A DNA stretch of 48,321 nucleotides from GWB1-37-8 sp964603935 (GCA_964603935.1 CAZRWL010000008.1:1-48321), one strand, 5' to 3'; positions 23,574-31,958 are shown, counted from the stretch's first letter. Notes: generated by a model from the sequence alone, not told the origin. Made by a program: numbers and translations.

Positions 23574-24485
23574 ATGGGAACAAATTCCCGCCATATTATA
23601 AATTTTTCTCAACTCTACAAATACGACTTGGATGAAGTCGGCAAAAAAGCTCACCAGATTGGCATACTAGAACATTTGGGAGTTTCTATTCCCGAAGGAT
23701 TTGCAATTCTTTGTTCCGCAGATTTATCGGTAAGCTTAATCAAAGAAATACATAGAGCATACAAGAGGCTTTCGGGTTTGTTCAGTGAAGCATCTGTTAA
23801 CATTTTTACTTCCGACAGGAGCAATAAATTTGTTATATTTTTTGATGTGAAAGGAGATGCTAATCTTATTCATAAAATACAAACAGTTTGGACATCTAAA
23901 ACAAAAAAACCAATTGCTATAGTCGTGCAAAAAAATATTAAATCAAAAATAGGAGGAAAATTCGTTACAAACGATTACATAAACAATAACCGCAATGCTC
24001 AATTTGCTAATTTTGCAAAGAAAATTCAGAACTATTTTTATTTCCCGCAAGAGGTTGATTATAAAGTATATAAAGGCAAGATTTATGTAACCGCTATTAG
24101 ACCTTTAACAAAAATTTCCGAAAAAAAACCGACAGCGCAAAACAGAAGAGAAAGGAAAATATTAGCCAAAGGAACATCTCTTAATCCGGGGATCATAACA
24201 GGGTCAGTAAGGATTTTGAGAAACCAGGATTATTATCAGGTAAAAAATAATGAGATTGCCGTTATTCCGCAATTAAACAAATTGCTTTACAGCAAGATAT
24301 CAAAAGCAAAAGCCGTAATTGTTGATTCAGAATTAGCAAGCTCCTATGATAAGATGATATATAGAAAAAATATAAAAACACCAACAATTATGGGAGCTAA
24401 AAATGCTACCCACATACTACAAAATGGAAACATTATTACCATTAATGGATCAACCGGCGAAATATACTCAGGCGGATTAATGTAA
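23574..24485 (+). CDS. Degenerate PEP-synthase-like protein
   Basis: The 303-residue product keeps both ends of a PEP synthase / pyruvate phosphate dikinase. VGKKAHQIGILEHLGVSIPEGFAI (22-45) corresponds to the ATP-grasp opening, and 199-299 to the swivelling phosphohistidine domain (GTSLNPGIITGSVRIL ... GNIITINGSTGEIYSG). Most of the ATP-grasp core and the whole PEP/pyruvate barrel are missing. The phosphohistidine motif, normally TSHAAI, reads SSYDKMI, with Tyr258 in place of His. It therefore cannot carry out the family reaction and may be regulatory. It sits just upstream of an altered enolase gene, nine bases apart. Confidence 0.75.
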   Translation: MGTNSRHIINFSQLYKYDLDEVGKKAHQIGILEHLGVSIPEGFAILCSADLSVSLIKEIHRAYKRLSGLFSEASVNIFTSDRSNKFVIFFDVKGDANLIHKIQTVWTSKTKKPIAIVVQKNIKSKIGGKFVTNDYINNNRNAQFANFAKKIQNYFYFPQEVDYKVYKGKIYVTAIRPLTKISEKKPTAQNRRERKILAKGTSLNPGIITGSVRILRNQDYYQVKNNEIAVIPQLNKLLYSKISKAKAVIVDSELASSYDKMIYRKNIKTPTIMGAKNATHILQNGNIITINGSTGEIYSGGLM

Positions 24486-24493
24486 AATACATT

Positions 24494-25654
24494 ATGGCAA
24501 AAATAAAAACAATAGACGCCCGCGAAATTCTTAATGCAAAAGGTCTTCCTACTGTTGAGGCAGCCGTTACCCTAAGCGACGGGAAAATTGGAGTTGCCTC
24601 CTGTCCCAGCGGAAAAATAATTGGAGATTACGAAGCGCTGGAATTAAAAGATCATGATGCGAATCGCTTTCAAGGACAGGGGGTTTTGAAAGCTGTCGGG
24701 AATATAAAAAACATAATTGCTCCCGCATTGGCCGGTAAGGACGCAGAACGCCAGCAGGAGATAGATAAAATTATGATAAATCTTGATGGCACTCAAAATA
24801 AATCCCGTCTTGGCGCTAACGCTATGCTTGCCGTATCTATGGCTGTAGCAAAAGCAGCTGCAGAAAGCTCTATTCTTCCGCTTTTTATTTATTTAAGGCA
24901 GTTTCTAAAAAATAGCAGTGATCCGCTTAAGATTCCTGTTCCTATTTTTAATACAACTCAGGATGGATTTCTTGTGGTTCCTGCTTCTTTCAAGTCATAC
25001 GCGGAATCTATACAAATCGGAGAAACAATTCACGAATCTCTAAAGAAAACCGGAGAAAATACTATCCCAGACATATCAAGCAACAAGGACTCTTTATTTC
25101 TCATCAAACAGGCAGTTGATAACGCTCACTTAAGACTTGGGTTTGATGTTTTCTTGGGACTTGATGCCGGAGTGTCTAAGAACCTGCCCAACGCCTTATC
25201 CTCTCAAGACCTTGCTAGCTACTACGAAAAATTAAACAAAACCAATAACCTTTTGTATTTGGAGGACCCTTTCGAACAAAATGATTGGGATGGATGGACA
25301 AATTTATCGGAGAAATTATCAGAGTCTGCTATAATTGCGGGCGGAAATTTAATAGCGGCAAATCCTTATCGTCTGCAAATGGCCCTTAATAAAAAAGCCG
25401 TTAATGCAATCGTAATAAAACCAAGTCAAGTAGGTACCGTAATTGAGTCTTTGGCAATTGCGCAAGCCGCAAAAGAAACAGGACTAAAAACAATAGTTTC
25501 TCACAGAAGCGATGAAACGAACGACGATTTTTTGGCGGATTTTGCCGTAGCCGTAGTTGCAGATTATGTTAAGCTGGGAAACTTAGCTATGGGAGAAAAT
25601 ATTGCCAAATATAACAGGCTTTTGCAAATAGAAAACCAGCTGAAAATTTTATAA
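24494..25654 (+). CDS. Enolase homologue lacking several catalytic residues
   Basis: The 386-residue product is clearly enolase-like (IDAREILNAKGLPTVE, LDGTQNKSRLGANAMLAVSMA, YLEDPFEQNDWDGW, SHRSDETND, AKYNRLLQIENQL), but active-site parts are gone. The SGASTG loop is SGKIIG (39-44). The HADN...QEFM segment is deleted between IPVPIFN and DGFLVVPA (147-164). The GDEGG loop is missing near 193. The paired Asp of the VGDD motif are replaced (AGGN, 282-285). D224, E257, K309, H337 and K360 remain. It is about 45 residues shorter than normal. Catalysis of 2-phosphoglycerate to PEP is doubtful. A TAAAAT box lies five bases before the ATG. Confidence 0.85.
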   Translation: MAKIKTIDAREILNAKGLPTVEAAVTLSDGKIGVASCPSGKIIGDYEALELKDHDANRFQGQGVLKAVGNIKNIIAPALAGKDAERQQEIDKIMINLDGTQNKSRLGANAMLAVSMAVAKAAAESSILPLFIYLRQFLKNSSDPLKIPVPIFNTTQDGFLVVPASFKSYAESIQIGETIHESLKKTGENTIPDISSNKDSLFLIKQAVDNAHLRLGFDVFLGLDAGVSKNLPNALSSQDLASYYEKLNKTNNLLYLEDPFEQNDWDGWTNLSEKLSESAIIAGGNLIAANPYRLQMALNKKAVNAIVIKPSQVGTVIESLAIAQAAKETGLKTIVSHRSDETNDDFLADFAVAVVADYVKLGNLAMGENIAKYNRLLQIENQLKIL

Positions 25655-25655
25655 T

Positions 25656-26261
25656 ATGGCAAGCTTAATTTTAGTGAGGCACGGAGAATCCGAGTGGAAT
25701 GAAAGAGGTTTGTGGACGGGATGGACTGATATCGGCTTGTCCGAGAAGGGAAAGGAAGAAGCAAGAAAGGCCGGAAAAAAATTAAAAGGCTTCTCAATTG
25801 ATATTGCCTATACTTCTGTTTTATTGCGCGCAAAACAAACTCTTGATGAGATTAAAAAAGTCTTAAGTTTACAAGATACTTTAACAATTGAAAATCAAGC
25901 CTTAAATGAACGCAACTACGGGATTTACACAGGAAAAAATAAATGGGAAATTCAAAAAGAGGTTGGAGAAGAAAATTTTAAAAGCTTAAGAAGAGGGTGG
26001 GACTTCCCTATTGAAAATGGCGAAAGCTTAAAAGACGTTTATAATCGAGTAATTCCCTATTATGAAGAGCAAATTTTACCAAAACTTAAGGAAGGCAAAA
26101 ACGTTCTTATTTCCGCTCACGGAAATTCTTTGCGGGCATTGGTAAAACACCTTGAAAACATTTCCGATAAAAATGTAGAAAACCTGGAAATTCCAACAGG
26201 CGGAATTTATGCTTACCAAACAGATAATGAAGGAAAAACCGCATCCAAACAAATCCTCTAA
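25656..26261 (+). CDS. gpmA: 2,3-bisphosphoglycerate-dependent phosphoglycerate mutase
   Basis: The 201-residue product has the catalytic LVRHGESEWNERGLWTGWTD opening (RHGES, phosphohistidine at H9), AYTSVLLRAKQTLDEI, the LNERNYGIYTGKNK segment and ISAHGNSLRALVKHLEN with the second catalytic His. This is the cofactor-dependent glycolytic enzyme. It is slightly short (about 230-250 typical). It begins one base after the enolase-like stop, so the two genes form an operon. Confidence 0.93.
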   Translation: MASLILVRHGESEWNERGLWTGWTDIGLSEKGKEEARKAGKKLKGFSIDIAYTSVLLRAKQTLDEIKKVLSLQDTLTIENQALNERNYGIYTGKNKWEIQKEVGEENFKSLRRGWDFPIENGESLKDVYNRVIPYYEEQILPKLKEGKNVLISAHGNSLRALVKHLENISDKNVENLEIPTGGIYAYQTDNEGKTASKQIL

Positions 26262-26272
26262 TAACACGCTGG

Positions 26273-27073
26273 CTAAATCTTAAAAGGGAAATCAGCTAGC
26301 ATATAATCTAAAGCATCCCCCTCCTGTTTTGGTTTTTTGAGTGTTCGCAAAATAGGCCCTATATCCTCCGGGGAAGATTTTGTTTTAACTATTTTTACCA
26401 CATCCTCTTCTAACAAAATGTCAACATTGTTGTTGCGTAGATAATCTACAGCCTGATTTATTACGATTGAAAATCCAGGAGGAACTTGTCCTACAAATGT
26501 TCCATCTTCGTTGCTTAATAATTTCCATATCTTAACCAGCATTGCTCCATAAAATATGGGATTGCGAGGAATACCACTATATCCTGCGCCCATTCTTTCC
26601 ATTATTAAATCCACTTTTCTCCCGCCTAATTTACTTTTAACTTCCTTCCATGTTTTATTGTCCATAACATCACCTTCTATCTGCCATATGTTCAGTGCTT
26701 TATCTCTCGACTTTTTTTCCTTGTCCCGTATATCTTTATACGATATCGCTATTCCCAATATTTTTTTATGCTTATCCTTATTTTTAGCCGTCACAGCTAA
26801 ATCCGCCAATGTGTCTGAAGGACCCATAATGTCTATTGCAATAGGTCTTTTTCTTCTTAGAACTAGATCAATAAGGGAAACACCATTTAAAACTTTATCA
26901 AAATTTTCCTGGTAGCCATCTAACAATGGGTTCCACGAACTATACTTCTCAACGCGCCTCTTGTCTCCGTATAACGCCCATTGATCGTTCGTAAGAAATC
27001 CATATCCTTTATTAGCTTTTTGCTGTTCTTTTATGAGTCCAAAAAGCCCCAGTTGTCTTTCGGCAATTACCAT
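26273..27073 (-). CDS. Rossmann-fold, methyltransferase-like protein of unknown target
   Basis: The 266-residue product has PIAIDIMGPSDTLADLAV (about 76-93), which looks like a class I methyltransferase motif I with a modified glycine loop, then IEGDVMD (about 132-138) and KVDLIMERMGAGY (about 152-164), resembling motifs II/III and IV. The N-terminus has an AERQLGLFGLI stretch. No characterised family is recognised. It is the last gene of a minus-strand DedA-rsmI-this operon, five bases after rsmI, and converges on gpmA with an 11-base gap. Confidence 0.6.
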   Translation of the reverse strand: MVIAERQLGLFGLIKEQQKANKGYGFLTNDQWALYGDKRRVEKYSSWNPLLDGYQENFDKVLNGVSLIDLVLRRKRPIAIDIMGPSDTLADLAVTAKNKDKHKKILGIAISYKDIRDKEKKSRDKALNIWQIEGDVMDNKTWKEVKSKLGGRKVDLIMERMGAGYSGIPRNPIFYGAMLVKIWKLLSNEDGTFVGQVPPGFSIVINQAVDYLRNNNVDILLEEDVVKIVKTKSSPEDIGPILRTLKKPKQEGDALDYMLADFPFKI

Positions 27074-27078
27074 ATTAT

Positions 27079-27768
27079 TTATCGATTATTAAGTAAAATC
27101 ACAAACTCACCTTTAGGAGTAGTTTTTGTGAAGTGAGCTAATGATGCGGAGATTTTTTCGCGCCGTATTTCCTCATGTATTTTTGTCAGCTCTCGGCAAA
27201 TAACAATATCCATGTCGCCAAAAACTTCTTTTAGTTCTTGCAGAGTTCTTATAATTTTATGGGGAGCTTCGAACATTATAATTGTTGCTTTAATGATTTG
27301 AATCATTGAAGCAATATTTTTAAAAAACGTATTCCTGTGGCCTGGTTTTTTTGGAGGATAACCGACGAACAAAAACTTATCGGTCGGCAGACCCGAACTT
27401 ACCAAACTGCTAATAACCGACGAGGGGCCCGGAATTGACTCAATCTTAATTCCCTCTCTGACACACTCTCTCACCAATTTAAATCCCGGATCGGAAATTG
27501 TGGGAGTACCCGCATCGGAAACCAAAGCGATGCTTAGCCCGTTTTTCAAGGCATTGATAATTTCCGGAATTCTTTGCATCTCGTTTTGCTCATAATACGA
27601 AACCAAACGCGGCTTTAAACCTTCCGGCAAAACCTGCGAAAGCAGTATTCCCGTCTTCCGGGTGTCTTCACACGCAATTGCATCAGCCGCTTGCAAGGTT
27701 TTAATTGCTCTAAGTGTTATGTCCTGAAGATTCCCAATCGGGGTAGCTACTACAAATAAAGTTCCCAT
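27079..27768 (-). CDS. rsmI: 16S rRNA (cytidine-1402 2'-O)-methyltransferase
   Basis: The 229-residue tetrapyrrole-methylase-fold enzyme shows VATPIGNLQDITLRAI at the start, CEDTRKTGILL (about 33-43), the SAM-binding LVSDAGTPTISDPGF (about 82-96), and SIPGPSSVISSLVSSGLPTDKFLFVGYPPKK (about 114-144). It modifies C1402 in the ribosomal decoding centre. It is somewhat shorter than the E. coli enzyme. It starts one base after the dedA stop, so translation is probably coupled. Confidence 0.95.
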   Translation of the reverse strand: MGTLFVVATPIGNLQDITLRAIKTLQAADAIACEDTRKTGILLSQVLPEGLKPRLVSYYEQNEMQRIPEIINALKNGLSIALVSDAGTPTISDPGFKLVRECVREGIKIESIPGPSSVISSLVSSGLPTDKFLFVGYPPKKPGHRNTFFKNIASMIQIIKATIIMFEAPHKIIRTLQELKEVFGDMDIVICRELTKIHEEIRREKISASLAHFTKTTPKGEFVILLNNR

Positions 27769-27769
27769 T

Positions 27770-28396
27770 TTATTTGTTGAATGGCTTGGTAATGAAAACT
27801 AATATATGCTTCCTAGTTTCTTTATTTTTCAATATGGTGATCGCCTGAGGAAGAACAGATACCATAATTATAAAACCAACAATGGGTAAAAGATACTTGT
27901 CCACATCAGGAATCATGCTTCCCATAAAAAAACCCAATAATGGAAGGCAAATTGCCCACAATATCCCGCCAATAATATTGTAAGCGAGGAATGTTTTGTA
28001 GTTCATACTTCCTATTCCTGCGACAATCGGAGCAAATGTTCTGACTGCAGGCATAAATCTCGCTAAAATTATTGTTTTCTTGCCATATTTTTCGTAAAAC
28101 TTTTCTGCCTTAATGATATGATCTGGATGAAAGAAAAAGGAATCTTTTTTTCTAAATAATTTTTTCCCGACTTTATGCCCAAAAGCATATCCGACACTGT
28201 CTCCCAATACGGCGCCAAGAAAACAGATAAAGCATAAAACCACGATGTTGAAAATTCCCTGTGATGCTAAAAAACCTGCCGTAAACAGAAGGCTGTCGCC
28301 CGGAAGAAAGAATCCAAAAAGAAGCCCTGACTCGGCAAAAATAATTGCAAGTATTCCTAAATATCCGATTGCCGGAAGAATTGTCTCAAGCTGCAT
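27770..28396 (-). CDS. DedA-family membrane protein (VTT domain)
   Basis: The 208-residue product has FAESGLLFGFFLPGDSLLFTAGFLA, GDSVGYAFGHKVGKKLF and KKTIILARFMPAVRTFAPIVAGIGSMNYKTFLAYNIIGGILWA, all diagnostic for DedA proteins, including the R-F-x-P-x-x-R motif. Family members are proposed to flip undecaprenyl phosphate or phosphatidylethanolamine. The ATG at 28396 is chosen, because TGA-TATAAT (28408-28403, minus) ends six bases before it; the in-frame TTG one codon upstream lies inside that gap. Confidence 0.92.
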   Translation of the reverse strand: MQLETILPAIGYLGILAIIFAESGLLFGFFLPGDSLLFTAGFLASQGIFNIVVLCFICFLGAVLGDSVGYAFGHKVGKKLFRKKDSFFFHPDHIIKAEKFYEKYGKKTIILARFMPAVRTFAPIVAGIGSMNYKTFLAYNIIGGILWAICLPLLGFFMGSMIPDVDKYLLPIVGFIIMVSVLPQAITILKNKETRKHILVFITKPFNK

Positions 28397-28402
28397 CAAG
28401 TT

Positions 28403-28408
28403 ATTATA
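28403..28408 (-). promoter_or_regulatory. -10 box of the dedA-rsmI operon
   Basis: TATAAT preceded by TGA (extended -10), six bases before the ATG at 28396. It lies in the 19 bases between dedA and the lexA stop. Confidence 0.65.
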
Positions 28409-28415
28409 TCAGATA

Positions 28416-29045
28416 TTACGCAAATTTGCGGACTACCCCAACAGCTTTTCCTTGAATTGTTAAGGAGTTTGGGTAAATTGGCGCCATTTCCGCATTAGCA
28501 GGTTTTAATACAATTTTACCATTTTCATTATAGAATCTTTTAAGCGTTGCCATACTGTTGTCAACCAGAGCAACTACAATGTCACCGTTTACCGCTGTGC
28601 TTGCTTTCTCAATAACAACAAAATCCCCATCAAGAATTCCATCCTCTATCATAGAGCTGCCTTTCACCTGCAAAACATACGCTGTTTTTTTGCCGGATAT
28701 CATAGATGCGGAGACGTGAAAGGTTGCATTTGGATCGGTATGCGGCTCCAATGGTTTTCCTGCCGCAATATAACCCATGAGGGGAAGTTCTATTGAAGCT
28801 GTACTTCCCAATAGCGAAAAAGTTACTTTTTGATCCAGTATTTTAAGCACTCTTGTATTCCCGTCAACCTTTTGAACATATCCTTTTTCGACCAATGCTT
28901 TAATTAAAGAGTGAACCGTAGAATTGCTTTTGTGTCCGGTAGCAGATGCAATTTCCCCCAAAGTTGGAGAATATCCAAATTGCCTTTGAAATTGGGCAAG
29001 AAACTCCAGAACTTCTCTTTCTTTTTTATAAATTACACCCGGCAT
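28416..29045 (-). CDS. lexA: SOS repressor LexA
   Basis: The 209-residue product has an N-terminal winged helix (FGYSPTLGEIASATGHKSNSTVHSLIKALVEKGYV, about 23-57) and an S24 peptidase domain. The self-cleavage site is A95-G96 in YIAAGKP, the catalytic Ser is S131 in KGSSMIEDG and the Lys is K169 in MATLKRFY. It should repress DNA-damage genes and cleave itself with RecA. It is divergent from uvrB. A 63-bp double-hairpin element lies between lexA and its best promoter, so its mRNA may have a leader of about 100 bases; see the regulatory entries. Confidence 0.95.
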   Translation of the reverse strand: MPGVIYKKEREVLEFLAQFQRQFGYSPTLGEIASATGHKSNSTVHSLIKALVEKGYVQKVDGNTRVLKILDQKVTFSLLGSTASIELPLMGYIAAGKPLEPHTDPNATFHVSASMISGKKTAYVLQVKGSSMIEDGILDGDFVVIEKASTAVNGDIVVALVDNSMATLKRFYNENGKIVLKPANAEMAPIYPNSLTIQGKAVGVVRKFA

Positions 29046-29071
29046 ATGTTTATTTTATACTAAAGTTAATG

Positions 29072-29134
29072 TGTCATCCTGAACTTGTTTCAGGATCTTT
29101 GTCTTTTGAGATTCTGACCTTCGTCAGAATGACA
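29072..29134. repeat. TGTCAT/ATGACA double-hairpin element, lexA leader copy
   Basis: This 63-bp unit starts TGTCAT and ends ATGACA, with hairpins CCTGAA-CTTGT-TTCAGG and ATTCTGAC-CTTC-GTCAGAAT. It is flanked by 20-base direct repeats (29044-29063 and 29141-29160, 18 of 20 identical) that each carry a TATAAAAT box on the minus strand. Confidence 0.85.
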
Positions 29135-29148
29135 ATAAAGATATGCTT

Positions 29149-29180
29149 ATTTTATACGAAATATTCGAGTATTTTGTCAA
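29149..29180 (-). promoter_or_regulatory. Main promoter of lexA
   Basis: On the minus strand TTGACA (29180-29175) and TATAAA (29156-29151) are 18 bases apart, a near-consensus promoter. A second copy of the -10 sequence (29059-29052) beside the start codon lacks a -35 box. Confidence 0.7.
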
Positions 29181-29191
29181 CATAACAAACG

Positions 29192-29212
29192 CATACAAAC
29201 GTATGGTAAAAT
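29192..29212 (+). promoter_or_regulatory. Candidate SOS box and -10 box of uvrB
   Basis: CATAC-AAAC-GTATG (29192-29205) is a perfect inverted repeat, followed by the -10 box TAAAAT (29207-29212), which ends eight bases before the uvrB ATG. Position between divergent lexA and uvrB makes it the best LexA operator candidate. It is not the known CGAAC- or CTGT-type sequence. Confidence 0.55.
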
Positions 29213-29220
29213 AGGTCATT

Positions 29221-31209
29221 ATGAAATTTAAGTTGGTTTCGGATTTTCAGCCAACCGGAGATCAGCCTCAGGCCATAGAAAAACTTGTTAGCAATCTCAG
29301 TAAAAATATCAGAAATCAAGTTCTTCTTGGGGTTACGGGAAGCGGAAAAACTTTTACCATGGCTAACGTTATTCAGGAAGTTCAAAGACCAACGTTAGTT
29401 ATTTCCCATAATAAAACATTGGCTGCGCAGCTTTACCAGGAATTCCGGGATTTTTTCCCCAACAATGCCGTATCTTATTTTGTTTCTTATTACGATTATT
29501 ACCAACCCGAAGCCTACATTCCCCAAAGCGATACCTACATTGAAAAAGAAGCGGAAATTAACGATGAAATTGACAAGCTAAGGCTTTCTGCAACAACCAA
29601 TCTTTTAACCAGAAAAGACGTTATCGTTGTTGCCTCTGTCTCTTGCATTTACAATTTAGGCTCTCCTGTTGAATACGGAAAATTTGTTCTTGAGCTCGCG
29701 CAAGGAATGAAAATTAATCTAAAATCAATCATGTTAAGACTAACGGACTTACAATACGATAGGAATGAATATGCTTTTGAAAGAGGAAGTTTTAGAGTAA
29801 GGGGAGAAACAATTGACCTTTTTCCCGCCTACAAAGATACGGGAATAAGGATCGAATTAACGAATAACAAGCTAACAAAGCTTTCAGAATTCAATCCTTT
29901 AACCGGAGGCGCAATTTCTATTTTGAGGAACACTGTTATATACCCGGCAAAACATTATATGACTGATCCCCAAACCTATAACAACGTTTTTCCAATAATT
30001 AGAAAAGATATGGAAGAACAAATTAATAAATTAAAATCAATCGGAAAAAACTTGGAAGCTCACAGATTGGAGCAGCGGACAAATTTTGATTTGGAAATGA
30101 TCAGAGAAGTAGGCTACGTAAACGGAATAGAAAATTATTCCAGATATTTTGATGGAAGAGCGCCCGGCCAACCGCCTTACACGCTGCTGGACTATTTTGA
30201 TCACGCCTCAAAAGATTTTCTAACTATTGTCGATGAATCCCACATCACATTACCCCAGTTGAGAGGAATGTACAACGGCGACCAATCAAGAAAAAACACA
30301 TTAATTGATTATGGATTTCGCCTTCCTTCGGCTCTGGACAATCGCCCGTTAAAATTTGCAGAATTCATGCAAAGAGTTAAGCAAATAATTTATGTCAGCG
30401 CAACTCCTGATGAATACGAATTATCTTTGGCCGGTGAAACTTCCGTTGTTGAACAGCTAATCCGTCCGACCAATCTGGTTGACCCGCAAGTAATTATCAA
30501 GCCTACAAAAGGGCAGATTCCAGATTTAATTGCTGAGATTAATCGAAGAGTTGCTAGAAAACAAAGAATTCTAGTTACCACTTTAACCAAAAGAATGGCA
30601 GAGGAGCTATCTTCGTATCTGGAAGAACAGAATGTTAAAGTTGCATATCTTCATTCGGATATTCAAACATTGGAGAGGCAGGATATTTTAGATAGATTGA
30701 GACAAGGCGAATATGATGTGCTGGTTGGAATTAATTTACTGCGTGAAGGATTGGATTTACCTGAAGTTTCCCTGGTTGCGATTCTGGACGCAGACAAAGA
30801 AGGTTTTTTACGAAGCCGGACATCCTTAATACAGACCATGGGAAGAGCAGCCCGTCATATTGACTCTCAAGTGATCATGTATGCGGATAACAAAACACGC
30901 TCAATGGAAAAAGCAATTGAGGAAGTTGAAAGAAGAAGAAATGTGCAGCTTGCTTACAATAAAAAATACAATAAAAAACCCATTGGAATTCAGAAAAAAA
31001 TTAAAGATAGACTTGTTGAAAAAGAATTTGAAGCAGAAAAAGATTTAAACTTCTTACTAACGCTCTCGAAAAAAGAAGTAATTTTACCTGATGAAAAAGA
31101 AGATTTAATTAAAGAATTAAGAAAAGAAATGAAAATTGCAGCCCAAAACCTCAACTTCGAAAAAGCCGCTATGGTAAGAGACCAGATAAAACTCTTGAAT
31201 TCTAGATAA
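29221..31209 (+). CDS. uvrB: Excinuclease ABC subunit B
   Basis: The 662-residue product is a complete UvrB: Walker A GVTGSGKTFTMANV (about 38-51), the beta-hairpin YYDYYQPEAYIPQSDTYIEKE, the helicase motif DESH, the C-terminal helicase domain with LREGLDLPEVSLVAILDADKEGFLRS and TMGRAARH, and a C-terminal UVR motif (NFEKAAMVRDQIKLL) that contacts UvrC. It verifies DNA damage after UvrA delivery. It is probably SOS controlled, given the inverted repeat over its promoter. Confidence 0.98.
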   Translation: MKFKLVSDFQPTGDQPQAIEKLVSNLSKNIRNQVLLGVTGSGKTFTMANVIQEVQRPTLVISHNKTLAAQLYQEFRDFFPNNAVSYFVSYYDYYQPEAYIPQSDTYIEKEAEINDEIDKLRLSATTNLLTRKDVIVVASVSCIYNLGSPVEYGKFVLELAQGMKINLKSIMLRLTDLQYDRNEYAFERGSFRVRGETIDLFPAYKDTGIRIELTNNKLTKLSEFNPLTGGAISILRNTVIYPAKHYMTDPQTYNNVFPIIRKDMEEQINKLKSIGKNLEAHRLEQRTNFDLEMIREVGYVNGIENYSRYFDGRAPGQPPYTLLDYFDHASKDFLTIVDESHITLPQLRGMYNGDQSRKNTLIDYGFRLPSALDNRPLKFAEFMQRVKQIIYVSATPDEYELSLAGETSVVEQLIRPTNLVDPQVIIKPTKGQIPDLIAEINRRVARKQRILVTTLTKRMAEELSSYLEEQNVKVAYLHSDIQTLERQDILDRLRQGEYDVLVGINLLREGLDLPEVSLVAILDADKEGFLRSRTSLIQTMGRAARHIDSQVIMYADNKTRSMEKAIEEVERRRNVQLAYNKKYNKKPIGIQKKIKDRLVEKEFEAEKDLNFLLTLSKKEVILPDEKEDLIKELRKEMKIAAQNLNFEKAAMVRDQIKLLNSR

Positions 31210-31225
31210 ACTTAGCTTGCATGTT

Positions 31226-31256
31226 AAGGATCAACCTTGTATCAAGGTTGGTCCTT
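31226..31256. terminator. Shared terminator hairpin of uvrB and yraN
   Basis: AAGGATCAACCTTG, loop TAT, CAAGGTTGGTCCTT form a 14-base stem with one wobble pair between the convergent stops. There is no clear U-run on the plus strand. Confidence 0.65.
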
Positions 31257-31262
31257 AGTAAT

Positions 31263-31637
31263 TTAAAATCCGCTGATGTTACGAGTGATTTCGATACTTT
31301 TAGCTTCATTTCCGTTTAATACTACAGACACCGCGTCTATTCTAAGACTTTTCGGAAGATTATTGTGCGTTAATTTGTAATATTGCGCGGTTTTAATTAA
31401 CGATTTTAATTTCCAATAAGTAATTGCCTCAAGAGGACTTCCGTATGAATTCGAAGTTCTTGTTTTAACTTCAGTAAAAGATAAAACTTTTTCTTTTTCA
31501 CTTGAGTCGATTGCAATAATGTCAATCTCTCCGTATCCTTTTCTGAAATTTCTTTCAATAATTTTGAAGCCTAATTTTTTAAGGTATTCACAGGCTTTCT
31601 CTTCGCCAAGCCTAGCAGTTGGATTTGCAATTCTCAC
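31263..31637 (-). CDS. yraN: UPF0102/YraN family nuclease-like protein
   Basis: The 124-residue product has the YraN layout: ARLGEEKACEYLKKLGFKIIERNFR, then YGEIDIIA (acidic residue of the restriction-endonuclease-like fold) and LSFTEVKTRT (ExK). The family resembles Holliday-junction resolvases and has a poorly defined role in DNA processing. It starts three bases after the rplS stop and is co-transcribed with it. Confidence 0.9.
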   Translation of the reverse strand: MRIANPTARLGEEKACEYLKKLGFKIIERNFRKGYGEIDIIAIDSSEKEKVLSFTEVKTRTSNSYGSPLEAITYWKLKSLIKTAQYYKLTHNNLPKSLRIDAVSVVLNGNEAKSIEITRNISGF

Positions 31638-31640
31638 TTT

Positions 31641-31928
31641 TTAAAGAGGTTTTGGCAACCTCAGGTAATAAAGCTTTGCCCGCCTGATTTTCTTTTTTGA
31701 GTGTCCCTTAAGAACAATCTTTTCTATGTTCGGAGATTTAACAGGGAATATCTTTTCTACCCCTACATCCCCAACAATTTTCTGCACTGTAAAACTCTGA
31801 TTTCCTCCCCTGCCTTTTAAGGCTAAAACAGTGCCCTCAAACACTTGAATCCTTGACTTATCTCCTTCTTTAATTTTCTCATGCACCCGAACTATGTCTC
31901 CCGGCACAAAATCAATTTTCGCAATCAT
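31641..31928 (-). CDS. rplS: 50S ribosomal protein L19
   Basis: The 95-residue product reads IAKIDFVPGDIVRVHEKIKEGDKSRIQVFEGTVLALKG, a typical bL19 core, then VEKIFPVKSPNIEKI and RRAKLYYLR. L19 lies at the 30S-50S interface. The start at 31928 is supported by TGC-TATAAT (31941-31936, minus) seven bases upstream; an ATG at 31964 would add 12 residues not found in L19 and lies inside the repeat element. Confidence 0.96.
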   Translation of the reverse strand: MIAKIDFVPGDIVRVHEKIKEGDKSRIQVFEGTVLALKGRGGNQSFTVQKIVGDVGVEKIFPVKSPNIEKIVLKGHSKKKIRRAKLYYLRLPKPL

Positions 31929-31935
31929 GAACACT

Positions 31936-31941
31936 ATTATA
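31936..31941 (-). promoter_or_regulatory. -10 box of rplS-yraN
   Basis: TATAAT preceded by TGC, seven bases before the rplS ATG; predicts a leaderless ribosomal protein mRNA. Confidence 0.65.
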
Positions 31942-31958
31942 GCAAATATCAGTGTCCA

